Origin: Rhexocercosporidium sp. MPI-PUGE-AT-0058
Taxonomy: Eukaryota; Ascomycota; Leotiomycetes; Helotiales
Assembly (NCBI GenBank): GCA_020746875.1
Contig: JAGTJL010000010.1
Span: forward strand, 1,984,001-2,048,000
Length of the DNA: 64,000 nt
Direction: 5' to 3'
Positions 24,416 to 36,212 of this stretch are shown piece by piece. A program made the translations under genes and the position numbers. The notes under the pieces were generated by a model, which saw nothing but the letters and a program-made list of their open reading frames with translations, made no database searches and was not told the DNA's origin. How positions within the stretch are numbered: position 1 is the stretch's first letter; every line of letters starts with the position of its first letter.

Positions 24416-25197
24416 TCAAGCTCCATTGGCTCCGTTCGCTCCATTTGGCGACCCATTCCCATTTCTTGCCCCAGGAGGCAAGAATGATATCTGGCGTCCT
24501 CCTTTCGCAGGCATCACGATCACTTTGGCGAATGCTTCAGAGCTGGCTTCGTGGTCGCGTATCCGTCGCGCATGCTCTCTTACTCTCTCTTGATGTCGGC
24601 GCACTTCTACTATGATTGTTAGTATGCGCTCGACTAAGTTTTCTCCTTTCCTCAAGATTTCTGCGAACAGTCAAAATGCGCTGGCGGGAGAAACTTACCC
24701 TCCTTGTGCAATCTCATCTCCTCTGCATGTCTTAAAGCCTCTGCCTCATAATACTGCTTCATCTCATATTCTTCCTGCGCAATCCTCTCTTGCTCCCTAG
24801 TCATCTTGTCCATCTCTTCGTTCATCCTCGCTCTATCCTCCTCTATCTGTGCCATCTCTCTTGCCCTCTCTTCAGCCTGCCGCTCATACTCTAGCATCTG
24901 CGGTGTCCTCGTCCCCCTAATTGTTGCTGGCGAGCCATTGGACGACATCCCCGGAAAACCTGCCGCAAATTGCGCAAACGTAAATGGATTACTTGTCCGA
25001 CTCTCTTTTGGTGATGCGACTGGCGCGACTTTCGTACTAATCGAGTTGAGGTTAGAAAATGGAGAGATCTTCTCCTCGGCAGGAGATGTCGAAGAGTTGC
25101 TTGAGATGCTGGTCGTGGAATCCCGAGACGACACCGATGAGCTTTTCTGCCGTTTGCTGCGGAACACTTGTTGCAAAGGGATTCGTGTCAAGGACAT
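24416..25197 (-). CDS. Hypothetical coiled-coil protein
   Basis: Two exons (25197-24699, 24660-24416) joined by a 38-nt intron (GTAAGT...TTCGCAG) give 247 residues. The N-terminus is Ser/Thr-rich and basic (MSLTRIPLQQVFRSKRQKSS) with no signal peptide. A NPFTFAQFAAGFPGM segment follows at about residues 70-85. Residues ~100-190 form a long charged helix rich in Glu, Arg and Met (EERAREMAQIEEDRARMNEE) that should be a coiled coil, and the tail ends in Asn/Gly/Ala repeats. The intron is very short but the join gives HKEEILRKGENLVERI, which continues the helix smoothly. Function is unknown, with no informative neighbours. Confidence 0.7.
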
Positions 25198-27147
25198 CGA
25201 TCTCCTATTCCATCCTCATCGGTATATATCCTAACTTCTGGCGGTCGATCTGGCTCTCGTTCCTTCGTTGTCTTGCGGCAGGTACATTGGCTGACAGTGC
25301 GTAGGGGCCGAGGTGGATTTTACGGAGTTGATCTACTACCACCGTGTCCACTGTCGTGCTTCTAGGCGCGGATGGCAAGTATCAGATCAAAAGTATCAGA
25401 TCACAAGCTCGCTCCTGTGTCTCTGGCACTTTGCTCTTCTGGCAGCTGATTCGATGGGCTTTTAGCTCCTGCTCCGCAAAGGAGCACATCTTGGGTAATG
25501 TCGTCAGATCATTCCAAGGATCGCATTCCGCTTGCTTGGGTTATCCCTTCATACAACCTGACAATTGGATGTTAGACTTATCGCTGAGGTGCATGAGTGG
25601 ACCCAAGGGATGACGGGCACGGCCTGGAGCTGTTTTGATACCGATCCTGCATCAAGTATTTGAGACTCCCACTTAGGCCTTCAGAACTCGATGAAGGACT
25701 TTGCCTTGGGATATTAAAGTATAGCCATTTTGGATCTTGCCATATACCAGCCGTGCCGATATACGTCGACCCAGAGATCATGTTCCGGAGGTTGAAAGCC
25801 CCAATGCAGCAGACGTTGGATTTCTCCTTGAGGCGATAGCGTGAAATCGTGCGTGTTTCAGCCTCGCGCTCTCAACGCCGTGGCATGCATCATAAGCGAG
25901 ACGAACGGCGGACATGGATCAATCGATAATCATCTGATGCGTCGATCATTCTGTTTTGAAACAGTTTTCTGGAAAACTCCAATCCCATCCTCAGACCTCT
26001 TTTTGAGTCTCATTAGGCTCACTTGTAATAAGCTCTCCTCTTTTACTCTGCGAAGTTCCTAACTAGATCTTCTAATCCTTCATGTCAGGTTGCCTGACAA
26101 GTTTCAAACTTGCACTGACTCCTGTATTTCTTACAGTTTTGTTTCGTCGCAACCTATGCAGTAGCTCCTACGGAGTAATGGTGGTTATGCTTCCATGCCT
26201 TAAAGCTAAGCTTCCCCTCCCGTCATTCCCCCCAAACCACAACGTAATACTTTCGGTAAACTTTAAGCATTCACAACTCCAACACCTCAACTGCAGACGA
26301 CAAAAACCCCAAGGTCTTTGAAGCGGAATTTGAAGTTGTTGATGGTAGACGCATGTAAATTCTAGCGGTGCCGCGAGATAACTTATTGTCGCGGGCACAA
26401 GTGTTGCCAGCCGTTGAACTCATTTCATTTGCGTCGTTATCGGCACTAAATATCCCAGACTTTGACTCTATGGTTTTTAAATCCAGGCTCGGTTACATGA
26501 ATTGATTGGAAGGTCTTCAACACCCTGACACACACTGTCCAGTCAGTATTTGGATTTTTTATCCTAGACTTATCTTGTTCGGCAAGCGGACGGTTTCCAC
26601 ATTTCAATGTGAACCGCATCGTTATTCGGAACGCGACCATTGTCGCTCTAGACATTAAGAACCTGTTGTATTACCCTGGCATTACGGAGATTTGTAATGA
26701 CAAGATTTTTAGCATTTGAGCCTGGTCAGCAGTTGCTCTTTTTGGCGAATTCCCAAGAGAAACAACACTCTTAGACGGAACGGATAAGTTAGGCATACCT
26801 GGTCTCGTAGACTTAGATTTCAATACATCAGTTGTAGAGGTGAGAGAGAACGATGATTTCCAAGGCTCAGAAACTTTGATATCTCACCCAGGGTTACACT
26901 GACAACATTCCTCTCTGGGAATAACTTGATGCAGTCTGGTACCTTGAAATCCGAGCCTAACATGTTGCAATGGAAGCCCCAGAGTTATATAAAAAGCTCG
27001 CAGCGAAAAACGATCCCAATCAGAAGTAACAAGAATTTGCCAAAAGCACAGTGCTATTAGTCGATATTTGGGAATTGTTAAACAGACTCCTCACGCCGAC
27101 TCCTCATGCCTTGTTTGCAGAATAACTGCGGAGGTACGCTGAGTCCT
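25198..27147. other. Gene-poor stretch, 1.9 kb
   Basis: No supported gene; ORFs here are short and without domains. It leads into the transposon nest. The string CGGAGGTAC occurs at about 27129 and again at 27150, just before and inside the first inverted repeat, possibly a trace of an older insertion. Confidence 0.5.
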
Positions 27148-27349
27148 TACGGAGGTACAGCGGTTAAGTGTTGTAAGAGGGGCGGCAAGGGGTTACCCTT
27201 GTTTTCACAACACTTGCCTTCAATATGAAGTACCTTTATCAGAGGCTGTCTTTATGAAATTAAGCTATTACTCCTTAAAGGCAAGTGCTTGTGGAGCAGA
27301 GCAGGGACCTGTGGCCCCTCTTACAACACTTCACCGCTGTGCCTCCGTA
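27148..27349. mobile_element. MITE-like element, 36-bp terminal inverted repeats
   Basis: The ends 27148-27183 and 27314-27349 are inverted copies with 34 of 36 positions matching. Both outer ends carry TA, as expected of a Tc1/mariner-type target. There is no coding capacity in 202 bp. A second inverted repeat lies inside (CACAACACTTGCCTT near 27210 against AAGGCAAGTGCTTGTG near 27280). It abuts the next element and shares its TA. Confidence 0.7.
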
Positions 27350-27809
27350 GAAAAGCACTCCTCGAGGTAACCTCGAGGAGTGACCCATGTAACGATTAGA
27401 TGAGACCTGCTGGTCTGATTTCGCCGTCGGGGTGAGGTGAGGTGGTACGTGCTAAGGCTAAGAGGAAGATCATACGGGGGGGGGGGGGGGGGGGAGGAAA
27501 AAGGGGCAATAAGCTTTTAGAATTCGGCTTTTTAAATTTCACTTAGATTACAATAAAGGAGATTACGGGGAAAGAGAAGGCCACGAAGGAAAAAAGGAAA
27601 AACTACAAAAGAGTCACTATAAGAAAGACAAGAGAGACTACGAGGGAGACTACGAGCGAGACTACGAGAGGAGACTATAAAGAAATTAAGAATAGTACTT
27701 AGAAAAAGTAAAAGAAAAAGACGAAAAGAGACAAAAGACTAGATATATTCGCTCGGACTTCTCAGAGACTAAGAATTTAACTCTTCTTTTATTTCTTTAT
27801 ATTTTACTT

Positions 27810-30332
27810 GGCCCCAGCTAAATCGCCATGCGGGAATTGCTAAATGGCCATGCGCTAAGATTTTATAGACTTAGCGAGTGTCATCTATCAACCTTGCCGT
27901 GCCATACTAATTTGTACTGCGTAGCAAAGGCCCCTTATGTAAATCATAAAATTCATAATTATGTAATCATCTAAAATTGTAAATTAAAGCTATTCAGACT
28001 ACTCAGGGGAACACTTTAACGTTTTACCACCACTACCACCACCACCACTACTACCACCACTACTACTATGGCTTCTAATCCTCGTTCTTGCGGCCCTGCA
28101 CCCCCTACAGCAATTTACAGCGACGTTGCTACTGGATTTGCTGCATGCCAAGCGCATGCGAAAGCTAATGGCTACGCTCTTAAACAACAAGATACTAAAC
28201 CATTCCGTGCAGTATTTGTCTGCGATCGTGCAAGCAAATATAACCCAAAAGGGAAGACGAAGGATGTACACCCTTCTAAGAGACGCCAGAATACAGGTTC
28301 TAAGAAGTGTGGTTGTTCAATAAGACTCTCTCTTCTTAAGGACAGGCTTTCAGGGCAGTGACAAGTGAACATCTTAGAGGCTACACATAACCATACGGCC
28401 TCTGCAGCTATTACAGCTCATCCAGCGCATAGAATAGCTTCTACCTCCGCAGAGACTCGTGCTTCAATTGACACCTTAGCTAAGGCTGGTCTCCCTAACG
28501 CTCAGATTCTGTCAGCCTTACGGGAAGAGGACACAAATATCACGTTAACCTCTAAAGATATCTCTAATCTTGTGGCAAAAGAGCGAATAAGACAACTAAG
28601 CGGAAGGACTCCTATTCAATGGCTTATGGAGGTATTTACCCTAATAATATCTATCTACTAAATGCTAACAAACTACGCAGGAACTAAAAGAAAACGATTT
28701 CCATCCTCAATACTACCCTCAATCCGGTCCTTTACAACGACTATTCTTCATCCATCCTACTTCCCTCGAGCTCTAGAAGCAGCACTCCAATGTATTACTC
28801 CTTAATTATACATACAAAACCAACCGATTCAACATGCTCTTACTAAATATATATGGAATAACAAGGAATAATATAATCGTTCAAATTAAGCTGGCCTTTC
28901 TATCAGGGGAGACTCAAGGAGACTACACGTAGGCTATCACCCAACTACGGAACTTAATGCTTGAGAACACAATTACAGAGCCAGTTTCTATTGTAACAGA
29001 TAAGGAATTGGCTCTTATGAAGTGTTTAAATACACAGTTCCCTCTATCCCGGCATCTCCTCTGTCAATGGCACGTGAACATGAATGTACTAGCAAAGACC
29101 AAAAAGTACTTCCCGAGACCTATTAAAGGAGACGACGGGACCTGGACACGCCACCCGACTTTCCAGGCATTTCTCAGCTACTAGAACACACTTCTAGCTA
29201 GTACAACAGAGCAGGCTTTCAATGAATTGCTAGAAGAGATGCGGACCCGGTTCCCTTTACAAGCTATAAGCTATTATAAAAGTACTTAGCTCTTGTGGAA
29301 GGAGAAGCTTATAGCCTATTGGGTCGACCAATCACACCACTTCGGGGTCACTGTTACGAGTCCTATTAAGGGTTGTCATGCTACCTTAAAGCTCTATTTA
29401 CAACGGGGGCATGCCGACTTACGTGGTGTGTTCCTCAAATTGCAACTCTTTTGGGCCGCTCAGCATTCTAACATTTCTACAACTATTACTAAGCAACAAT
29501 TACGGCCTAGACACAGTATAAATACCCCTCTTTTTGCTGCTACTCTCCAGTCTGTCCATAGCTACGCTCTCCAAAGGATTGCAAAGGAGAATAATAAGCT
29601 CCCCTCTCAAGGACCCCCTCCGGAAGGCTGTACATATACTATACAACAGGCTCTTGGTTTACCTTGCCTTCACACAATCTACAAGAGAAAGCAAGAGGGC
29701 GGCACGATTCTCACAAGCGATATTCATCTCCATTGGTACTACAATAGGCCTCAATTGAATGCTCCTCCTAGGCCTTTAGTCAGCCCTCCTCCCTTACCCC
29801 TCTTAAATCCAATAAAAGTGAAAGATAAGGGGAGGCCGAAGGGTGCTTTAGGTAGAGGGTCACGGGTTACACCTTCTAGTACTCGTCGAGATCCTTCATT
29901 CTTTGAGTTACCCTCTAGCTCTACCCCTGCATCACTCGGTCAGTCGTCTTCCACTCAAAATAGCCTGTCTACGACTGCCCTTACGATGCAAAGGCTTGAG
30001 CTTGGGCACCGGGATCTATATGAGCCTAGTACACGTCGCGAGAGAGCCTATATACAAGGCATTTCATCAGTGTATCAAACAAATAGTACTGAGGATGCTA
30101 CTACGATTGCTGCAGCGACAATACAAAGGGAGTTAATTGGGGGGTAGAAGTATACACCCAGGACGCGGACTTTGAATTGAATGATTTGGATGCGTTGGCA
30201 TAAGTGCCAATTATGCAGTATACATAGTTATTCATACAAATCTTAGTGGTAATAAATGCACTCTTCATTTTCGGCTCGCTTGCTTAGCGCATGGCCATTT
30301 AGCAATTCCCGCATGGCGATTTAGCTGGGGCC
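27810..30332 (+). mobile_element. Mutator-like element (MULE), 2,523 bp
   Basis: The ends 27810-27859 and 30283-30332 are perfect 50-bp inverted repeats, and an 8-bp target duplication TTTTACTT flanks the element (27802-27809 and 30333-30340). It encodes a degenerate MULE transposase (next entry). Perfect ends with an 8-bp duplication indicate a fairly recent, cleanly inserted copy whose coding part has nevertheless decayed. Confidence 0.93.
28068..30147 (+). pseudogene. MULE transposase, broken by five stops
   Basis: One reading frame with a single 48-nt-class intron (GTATTT at 28632 to CGCAG, with a GCTAAC branch site) covers the whole stretch. The N-terminus (CQAHAKANGYALKQQDTKPF, then a Lys/Cys-rich part) resembles a FAR1/GCM-type DNA-binding domain. 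The middle has TYKTNRFNM, FLSGETQGDYT, EPVSIVTDKELALMKCL and RHLLCQWHVNMNVLAK, the usual MULE DDE core. In-frame stops stand at 28359, 28774, 28930, 29182 and 29287. Each sits where MULE relatives or the local pattern suggest tryptophan (for example DYT*AI, SGQ*QV). The first catalytic Asp, expected just before xTYKTN, is Asn (AAT). All are single G-to-A changes on this strand, as RIP would cause. Not functional as it stands. Confidence 0.9.
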
Positions 30333-30464
30333 TTTTACTTTTGTCTTTCCATATACCTTGCTTCACGAAATAAAGCACTTAACAAAAAGCTTATTCCCCT
30401 TCAGCGTGTCATACGCTGTAACTATAGGGGACTTCGAGGAATTACCTAGAGGAGTGCTTTTCTA

Positions 30465-31057
30465 GGGATAAGCAATTGAAACTTCTCTAGTTGCGCAACA
30501 TAGTTCAGGCTCTTAGACGAACAGTTCATGGAACTCTAGGCCCGTAAGCAACTTTGGGCTTGAAGTGACCGCCAAGCTACAAAGCACCACAATGTAAGAT
30601 ATCTAACAACAGATCAGATTCGGCTGATCATCCGCAAGGAACAGAATTTCTACACCAAACTCGACCTATTTCATTCGGATATTTGTTGCCGGTTCTAAGT
30701 TGGACGCTGGCCAGGAACACTAACGTTTCCATGCATGCGTGCAGCCGATGGTCTATAAGGTTCACTTAAAGACTAGATACGATCCCTGGGGCGGCTAATT
30801 GGTGCGTTAATTATACAAGCTTCTGGGTATATTGGCATGCTACCTTCCTAGAGCTTGTTCCACTCGAGATCTTCGGTAGTTGTACGACGGTTTGACAATA
30901 TTGCCACCTACTAGCTTTGGCAATAATACAACTAAATCACTCAATATTCTGTGCATGATCCTCTGGTATGCGTGACGCAGCGTTTCTCGGTGTGCAAATA
31001 GAGCAGTGAAGTCTGGTTCTCTCTGAATCCGTTGATTCTATTCTTGCTGCTAAAGAC
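30465..31057. other. Intergenic, flank of transposon nest
   Basis: No supported gene. It separates the nested elements from the truncated protease ORF. Confidence 0.5.
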
Positions 31058-31599
31058 ATGAATATGGCGCCCCTAGCAGTCATTTTCTCTACTCTGGCCT
31101 TGGCCTCAACGTTGTACGCAATTCATATACCCTCTCATTATGAAGTTCATGAGAAGCGAAAGCGAAATACTTTGCATCCCAGATGGGCGAAAAGAGACAG
31201 AGTTCCTGCTCACAAATTCCTTCCCATGCGAATTGGCCTCGCACAGTCGAACTTGGATGTTGCGTACGAGAGTTTGATGGAAGTGTGAGTTAGTTCGTCC
31301 AATTTACAGAGCTGTTTCTGAATGAATAGAGATCAAATCCTGCATCGCCAAATTTCGGGAAACACTGGACTTCAGAGGAGGTGATTGACGCTTTTCGGCC
31401 GTCAGCCGAGACCGAGCGGGCAATTTGGAAATGGTTGATCGAATGTGGAATTCTAGCTGCAAGAATTTCTCATTCGGAGAACAAAGGATGGCTTGCTTTC
31501 TACGCCACTGCCAAAGAAGCGGAGGCGCTTCTATTCGCCGAGTATCACGGTTTCGGTGTTGGTGGAGGGGGGGGAGGATACAGATACCTACCTAGGTAA
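31058..31599 (+). pseudogene. Sedolisin (S53) propeptide fragment, catalytic domain missing
   Basis: Two exons (31058-31284, 31332-31599; intron GTGAGT...AATAGAG) give 164 residues. It starts with a signal peptide (MNMAPLAVIFSTLALASTLY) and continues with the pro-kumamolisin pattern: LPMRIGLAQSNLDVAYESL, VSNPASPNFGKHWTSEEVID, AFRPSAETERAIWKWL, LLFAEYHGFG. Fungal tripeptidyl-peptidase/sedolisin precursors run to about 550-650 residues with an E-D-S catalytic domain. Here the frame passes into a Gly run (GVGGGGGGYRYLPR) and stops, and the next gene begins 100 bases on. The catalytic part has been lost. Whether the propeptide piece is still expressed as a protease-inhibitor-like protein cannot be judged from sequence. 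Confidence 0.8.
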
Positions 31600-31698
31600 C
31601 AGCATGCTTCAACCGACGCGACCTCATGTTACTATTAACTGCCTTCTATTTAGCGCGTATTGATATTCTAATGTATTTTTGAGGGTTGAAACGTAGAC

Positions 31699-33554
31699 TT
31701 ATACTGCCACATCTAAAACAGCCGAGACTCCCTTCTCTAAGCTTTCCATCGCCTTTGCCAACGCACTCTCTAGCTCTTGATGGTTACTGACTCTCGCACC
31801 AAATATGACTCCATCACTTGCCTCTCTCGCAATTCCTGAATAATTGGGGCTCGGTCTAAACGAGATGTTTAGTTCTTCTCTTGACACCTTTGATGCCTCT
31901 CCATTAGGGTGCACTAGAAGGAGGGATCTACGCGGCGCGTTCCAGCCCTCGTTATTCAGCACTATCGTCAAAATAGGGATGTTATACCGGTTTGAGATCC
32001 AATATACACTGGATGGTACGCTGAACATGAAAGAACCATCACCAACGATCTGCACCACAAATCGCTTTCGCAGGCTTTTGTCAGCAGTATCAGCAGCGAG
32101 CTTGATCCCGAGGGCACCGCCACCGCACCATCCAAGACCACCACCACCGCAATGAATCCACTGACCAGGCAACTTGGCTTGAATCTGGTCAGAAGCCATG
32201 TGTGTTTGTGTGACAGCCTCGACAGCAAAGATTGTGTCTTCTGGCAGGACTTTGCGCACAACGGAGCACACATAGTCGCTTGTCAGCTTCTCCGAGACCT
32301 TCGTCCGGGCATTGATCTCACTGAGACGCTGCTGGTGGGATACTTGCAAAGCCTTCCAACGGTCATCAAAGGTCGAGGTTGCGAGCCTTTCAGAGCAGGT
32401 GGTTTTGAGATGTGCAACGATCTGATTGATGGCAGTTTCGGCGTCCACTCTATACCGTTGCTGTGCATTGATGTAGAAGACTAGCATAGACTGCTTCAGA
32501 GGATCTACATCCAGATGGAAGATCTTGGCCGATGGCTTGGGCTTGCGCTGAGTATTGACCCAAGGTACATCACAGTCTAGGATAAGGAGCACATCGGCTG
32601 TGGTAAGACTTTCGTCACCACCATATCTGGTACCCAGCCATCCTGGATGGTCAGCAGGAAAACACATATCGGAGCCACCGGTGTCCAACACACGGAGGCC
32701 CCTTATTGTGTCTGCTAGGGAGACCAAGGCTTCAGCGGCTTTATGGTTGCGGCCACTATAGCCAGTAACGACAAGGGGTTCTGATGCATCGACAAGAGCG
32801 TTGGCGATGTCCGCAACTGCGCTCTCTGGTAGTGCACTGGGTCCCAGAGGTTTCCACAAGGACATATCGATGCTGTATGGCTCGATAGTTTCTTCCATTA
32901 CCTCTCGGGCCCCCATGAGGTATGCTGGTCCCTGCGGGTCACTAGTGGCGAGCTGTAGTGCCCGTGCCACCATCTGCTTTACGTTTCTGCCAGTCTTGAT
33001 CTCTCCAACAAATCGACAGTACTGCAATACGATTTGTTTCTGGTCTGGTACATCTTGCATCCAATGACTAAATAATGTTAGTTATAATATTACGTGAACA
33101 CGAAGTCGAATACAGCTCACATGAACTCAGTACGAGAACCAGTCAGCTCTCCTTCAATAGTGAAGGGAGAGAGTCCAGCAAAGATAAGAACGGGTGCCCT
33201 GCCTGTGGCAGCATTATGCATGGCAGCAGCCAATGCTGAAGTGCCCACATCAACGTGGACGATAACACACTGAGGTTTCCCACTCAGTCTTGCGTAACCA
33301 TCGGCCATGGATAGAGCCACCATCTCATTTGGGCAAGTGATAATGCGAGGAAATTTGTCCTTCATTTCCTTGTACCCGTTGACCATAGCTTCCAGCATGC
33401 TAGGGTGGTCAGATCCCAGGTTAACGAAGCAGTTCTCGACCCCAGCCTCCACCAGGCACTCGAAAAAGGCGAATGAAGTTGTATACCTAACATTATCAAT
33501 CAGCAACGTTGTAAAACTAGAAGTGGACGGATTCAGGGTAAACGTCAGGCTCAT
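31699..33554 (-). CDS. ThDP-dependent decarboxylase/synthase (acetolactate synthase/benzoylformate decarboxylase superfamily)
   Basis: Two exons (33554-33121, 33067-31699) give 600 residues, normal for this superfamily. The N-terminal Pyr domain has the conserved activating Glu in CPNEMVALSMADGYARLSGK. The central domain carries VLLILDCDVPWVNT, and the C-terminal PP domain has the thiamine diphosphate motif GDGSFMF...TIVLNNEGW (GDG to NN). Such enzymes split or join 2-keto acids, and the substrate cannot be read directly. No mitochondrial presequence is obvious, which argues against the housekeeping branched-chain enzyme. The first 23 residues (MSLTFTLNPSTSSFTT...) look atypical, and a GTAAGT donor near 33565 with an acceptor before YTTSFAFFE suggests an alternative short first exon upstream. 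It is next to, and on the same strand as, a D-2-hydroxyacid dehydrogenase, which fits sequential oxidation and decarboxylation. Confidence 0.85.
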
Positions 33555-34084
33555 TTTGCAGACTTACATTATGCGCACTTATCAGTTGATTGACGAGATC
33601 CAGGTTCAGCTGCGTTGACTAGGATGTTCTCACGAACCGTTTGTTCCCAATGTCTGCATTATATTCGAATTTAAGTGCCTGGTAGCGACTTTCAAAACAA
33701 AGGCTGTGAGTGCGAGGCGGGGTTCGATGCCGAGGTCAGGGGTTCTCCCTTCGGCTCGTTCCCGATGAGGTGTGCCCAGACCTAGCACGGAGTGCCGAGA
33801 TTGAGACAACGATTAACCATCCTGATCTAGAATCATCGAGTAACTGGTAATTGGGATCGCATATTTGCTCTAATTACGGGGAAAGCAGTGGTGGCTGTGT
33901 TAGGCTAAGAAAGCATTCAGCTCCGTGGACCGTGGTTCTTACAGAACTTCCATGGGGCTGTCCACAGCTGTCCACAACTCTCCATTGACAGTGACAGTTT
34001 TTGAAGATATAAAATATGGACCGAGGTTCAACTTGAGAAGATCCATTTGCTCAAAATTTTAAACAGCACACTTTCATAAAGTAT
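33555..34084. promoter_or_regulatory. Promoter region of the ThDP enzyme / 3' flank of the dehydrogenase
   Basis: 530 bases between two genes on the same strand. A GGTTCGATGCC string at about 33720 resembles a Pol III B-box, but no tRNA cloverleaf fits around it. No other feature was found. Confidence 0.4.
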
Positions 34085-36212
34085 TTACCGATCGTATCTA
34101 TCAAATATCTTGCCAGGGTTCATCAACCACTTAGGATCCAGACTTGTTTTAATCGCTCGCATCACTTCAATGGGAGCATCTCCGACTTCCTCTCGCAGGA
34201 ATTCTTTTTTACCCATTCCAATCCCATGCTCGCCCTAGAACAGAGAGTTAGCACTCCATAAAAGGACAAAAGTGGCAGGGGAATATTTTGTGGAAATGGC
34301 ATACTGTGCAGGTGCCCTCCATCTCTAGAGCACGATGGATCATTTTGTGAACGCAGCGTTCAACCTTTTCCCGATCTTTGTCCTCGTACAAGATTGTTTC
34401 GTGAAAGTTACCGTCACCAATATGACCTAAGATGCTACCAAATAGACCAAGTCCGTCCAGGTCCTTCTTAGATAGTTCTACCACTCCATATCAGTCGCTG
34501 TCCGTAGAACATGGTTTTGCGTAACAAGTAAATATTAACAAACCTATAAGTTCGGCCACCCTGGAAAGTGGTACTGCGACGTCCGTAGACCACACATGTC
34601 CTTCAGTCTCTCTTAACGCGAGCATACTCCAAAGTGCTTCCTTTCTCGCCGACCAAAGCGTCTTCTGCTTAACTGGGTCGCTTTCGTAGAGAAATTCGAA
34701 CGTTTCGTACTTGTCAGCGATCTTCTTTACCTGTTTGATATTGTCTGCAACTGATGTCGAAGTGCCACTGAACTTGAAGAACAAAGTAGGTGTCTCTCCC
34801 CATTTTCTTGAAGACGCTCCCATCTTATTGATGACTCTCATCAAGACGTCGTCAAGGATCTCGACCGCGCCAACAGGGATGCTCTGCTGCACAACCTCTG
34901 CAGCCATACTGGCAGCTTCTTTAATATTTGGGAAGGTGACAACCGCGACGCCATTCTCCTCAGGAATTGTGGCAAGCTTTAAGGTGGCTTCAGTCACAAA
35001 GCCTAAAGTGCCTTCCGAGCCAACAATGAGCGAGTTAAGATTGTAGCCAGCAGAGGACTTTCTCGGCCTGCGACGAGTTTTCAGAATTGTGCCATCTGCC
35101 AATACGACTGTCAAGTTAACAACCCAGTCCTTCATTGTTCCAAAGCGTACTGCATTGGTGCCACTGCATCCTGTCAGTAACAATGCTCATCTATTTCTTT
35201 TGAGGGATTACTATTTGCTTAAACTTACCTGCAGTTAGTTCCGATCATCCCTCCAATTTGTGCCTGCTATCTCATTAGTCGTGCTCAGTTATACCCTTGA
35301 GGCTAATGCCACGTTTCGCTTACTGATGGGCCAGGATCAATCGGAAAGAAAAGCCCGGTATGTTTGATCTTCTCATTCATCTCCATCCATGACACCGAAG
35401 GCTGTACTTCAATGTTCATACTGAGAGATGTGTTAGATCAGATGACCTGAGAGCATAGAGGAAACTAGGTAGGTATGGCAGCTTACTCTTCGCCGTGAAG
35501 TTTCACGATCTGGTTCATGTTGGAGAAGTCGATACTCACTCCACCAAAAGGGGCAGAGAAGTGTCCTTCAACGCTCGAACCACCTGAATATGGAACTAGA
35601 GGTAATGTGAGTAAAACTATCTCGGAATATCCAGTGGATGCGACACACTCATGGGCACATTCTTGGCGAAGCAAATCTTTGCGATCTGTGACACCTCTTC
35701 CGTGGACTTTGGAAATGCAACAGCGACCGGGAGTCGATCAATATTGCATGTAGACCAGTCAGAGTAACCATGGGCGCAGAGGATCTCGTCTTCTGTGCTC
35801 ACAGAGTCTTCTCCAAGCCCTCTCTTGATCTCTAAGACAGCCTGTTGCGAGGTCAGACGTCAATTTGCAAGGTTGAGCGATGATTTGGAAATGGACTCAA
35901 GTTACTTACAGCCTCCATCACAGTTCGCGTGGCATATTTTTGCTCTTTGCCAACCTTTTGTGGGTCTTTTGAGTCTTGCTGAAAAAATGTAAGGGCACTG
36001 ATTCCAACGGTCGTTGCGGAGATCGTCGACACAAGTATGACAGTGCCATTGCCCGGTTTTTCCTTTCCTTTTGAGCTGTTCGAGCTATTCGACTTTCCAG
36101 AATAGTAGCGGATAGATCCAATTCTCACGAGCCCCGCAGGGATTCGGAGAACTGACTTCTGTTGACAGGACAGCCTGAGCATACTTGACATTATTGAGCG
36201 AGTCACGATCAT
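34085..36212 (-). CDS. Mitochondrial FAD-dependent D-lactate/D-2-hydroxyacid dehydrogenase (cytochrome type)
   Basis: Eight exons (36212-35910, 35841-35649, 35595-35487, 35420-35324, 35263-35229, 35163-34544, 34483-34305, 34234-34085) give 561 residues. It oxidises D-lactate or a related D-2-hydroxy acid to the 2-keto acid and passes electrons to cytochrome c. An Arg-rich presequence ([15 protein letters not shown]...[10 protein letters not shown]) and a membrane segment ([20 protein letters not shown]) suggest the mitochondrial inner membrane. The PCMH-type FAD domain shows [52 protein letters not shown] and [20 protein letters not shown]. The C-terminal domain has [15 protein letters not shown] and ends [12 protein letters not shown]...[13 protein letters not shown], as in Dld1-type enzymes. 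The 35-nt exon 5 is a microexon forced by the FAD motif. It is divergent from the Zn2Cys6 activator gene. Confidence 0.92.

Larger units (their letters stand above)
27350..30462. mobile_element. Mariner-like non-autonomous element interrupted by a MULE
   Basis: Sequence from 27350 rightward and from 30462 leftward is an inverted repeat (about 33 of 38 positions alike), both sides flanked by TA (27348-27349, 30463-30464). A further inverted match (GGGGCAATAAGCTTTT near 27503, AAAAAGCTTATTCCCC near 30385) lies further in. Taking out the MULE and one target copy leaves about 580 bp without a transposase. The left part includes a run of 19 G (27476-27494) and a strongly purine-rich stretch to about 27760. 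A near-perfect palindrome (CACTCCTCGAGG-TAA-CCTCGAGGAGTG) sits at 27356-27382. Confidence 0.6.

Noticed and set aside
33700..33780. GGTTCGATGCC, a Pol III B-box-like string that could mark a tRNA
   Set aside because: No acceptor stem, anticodon arm or A-box can be drawn around it; probably chance.
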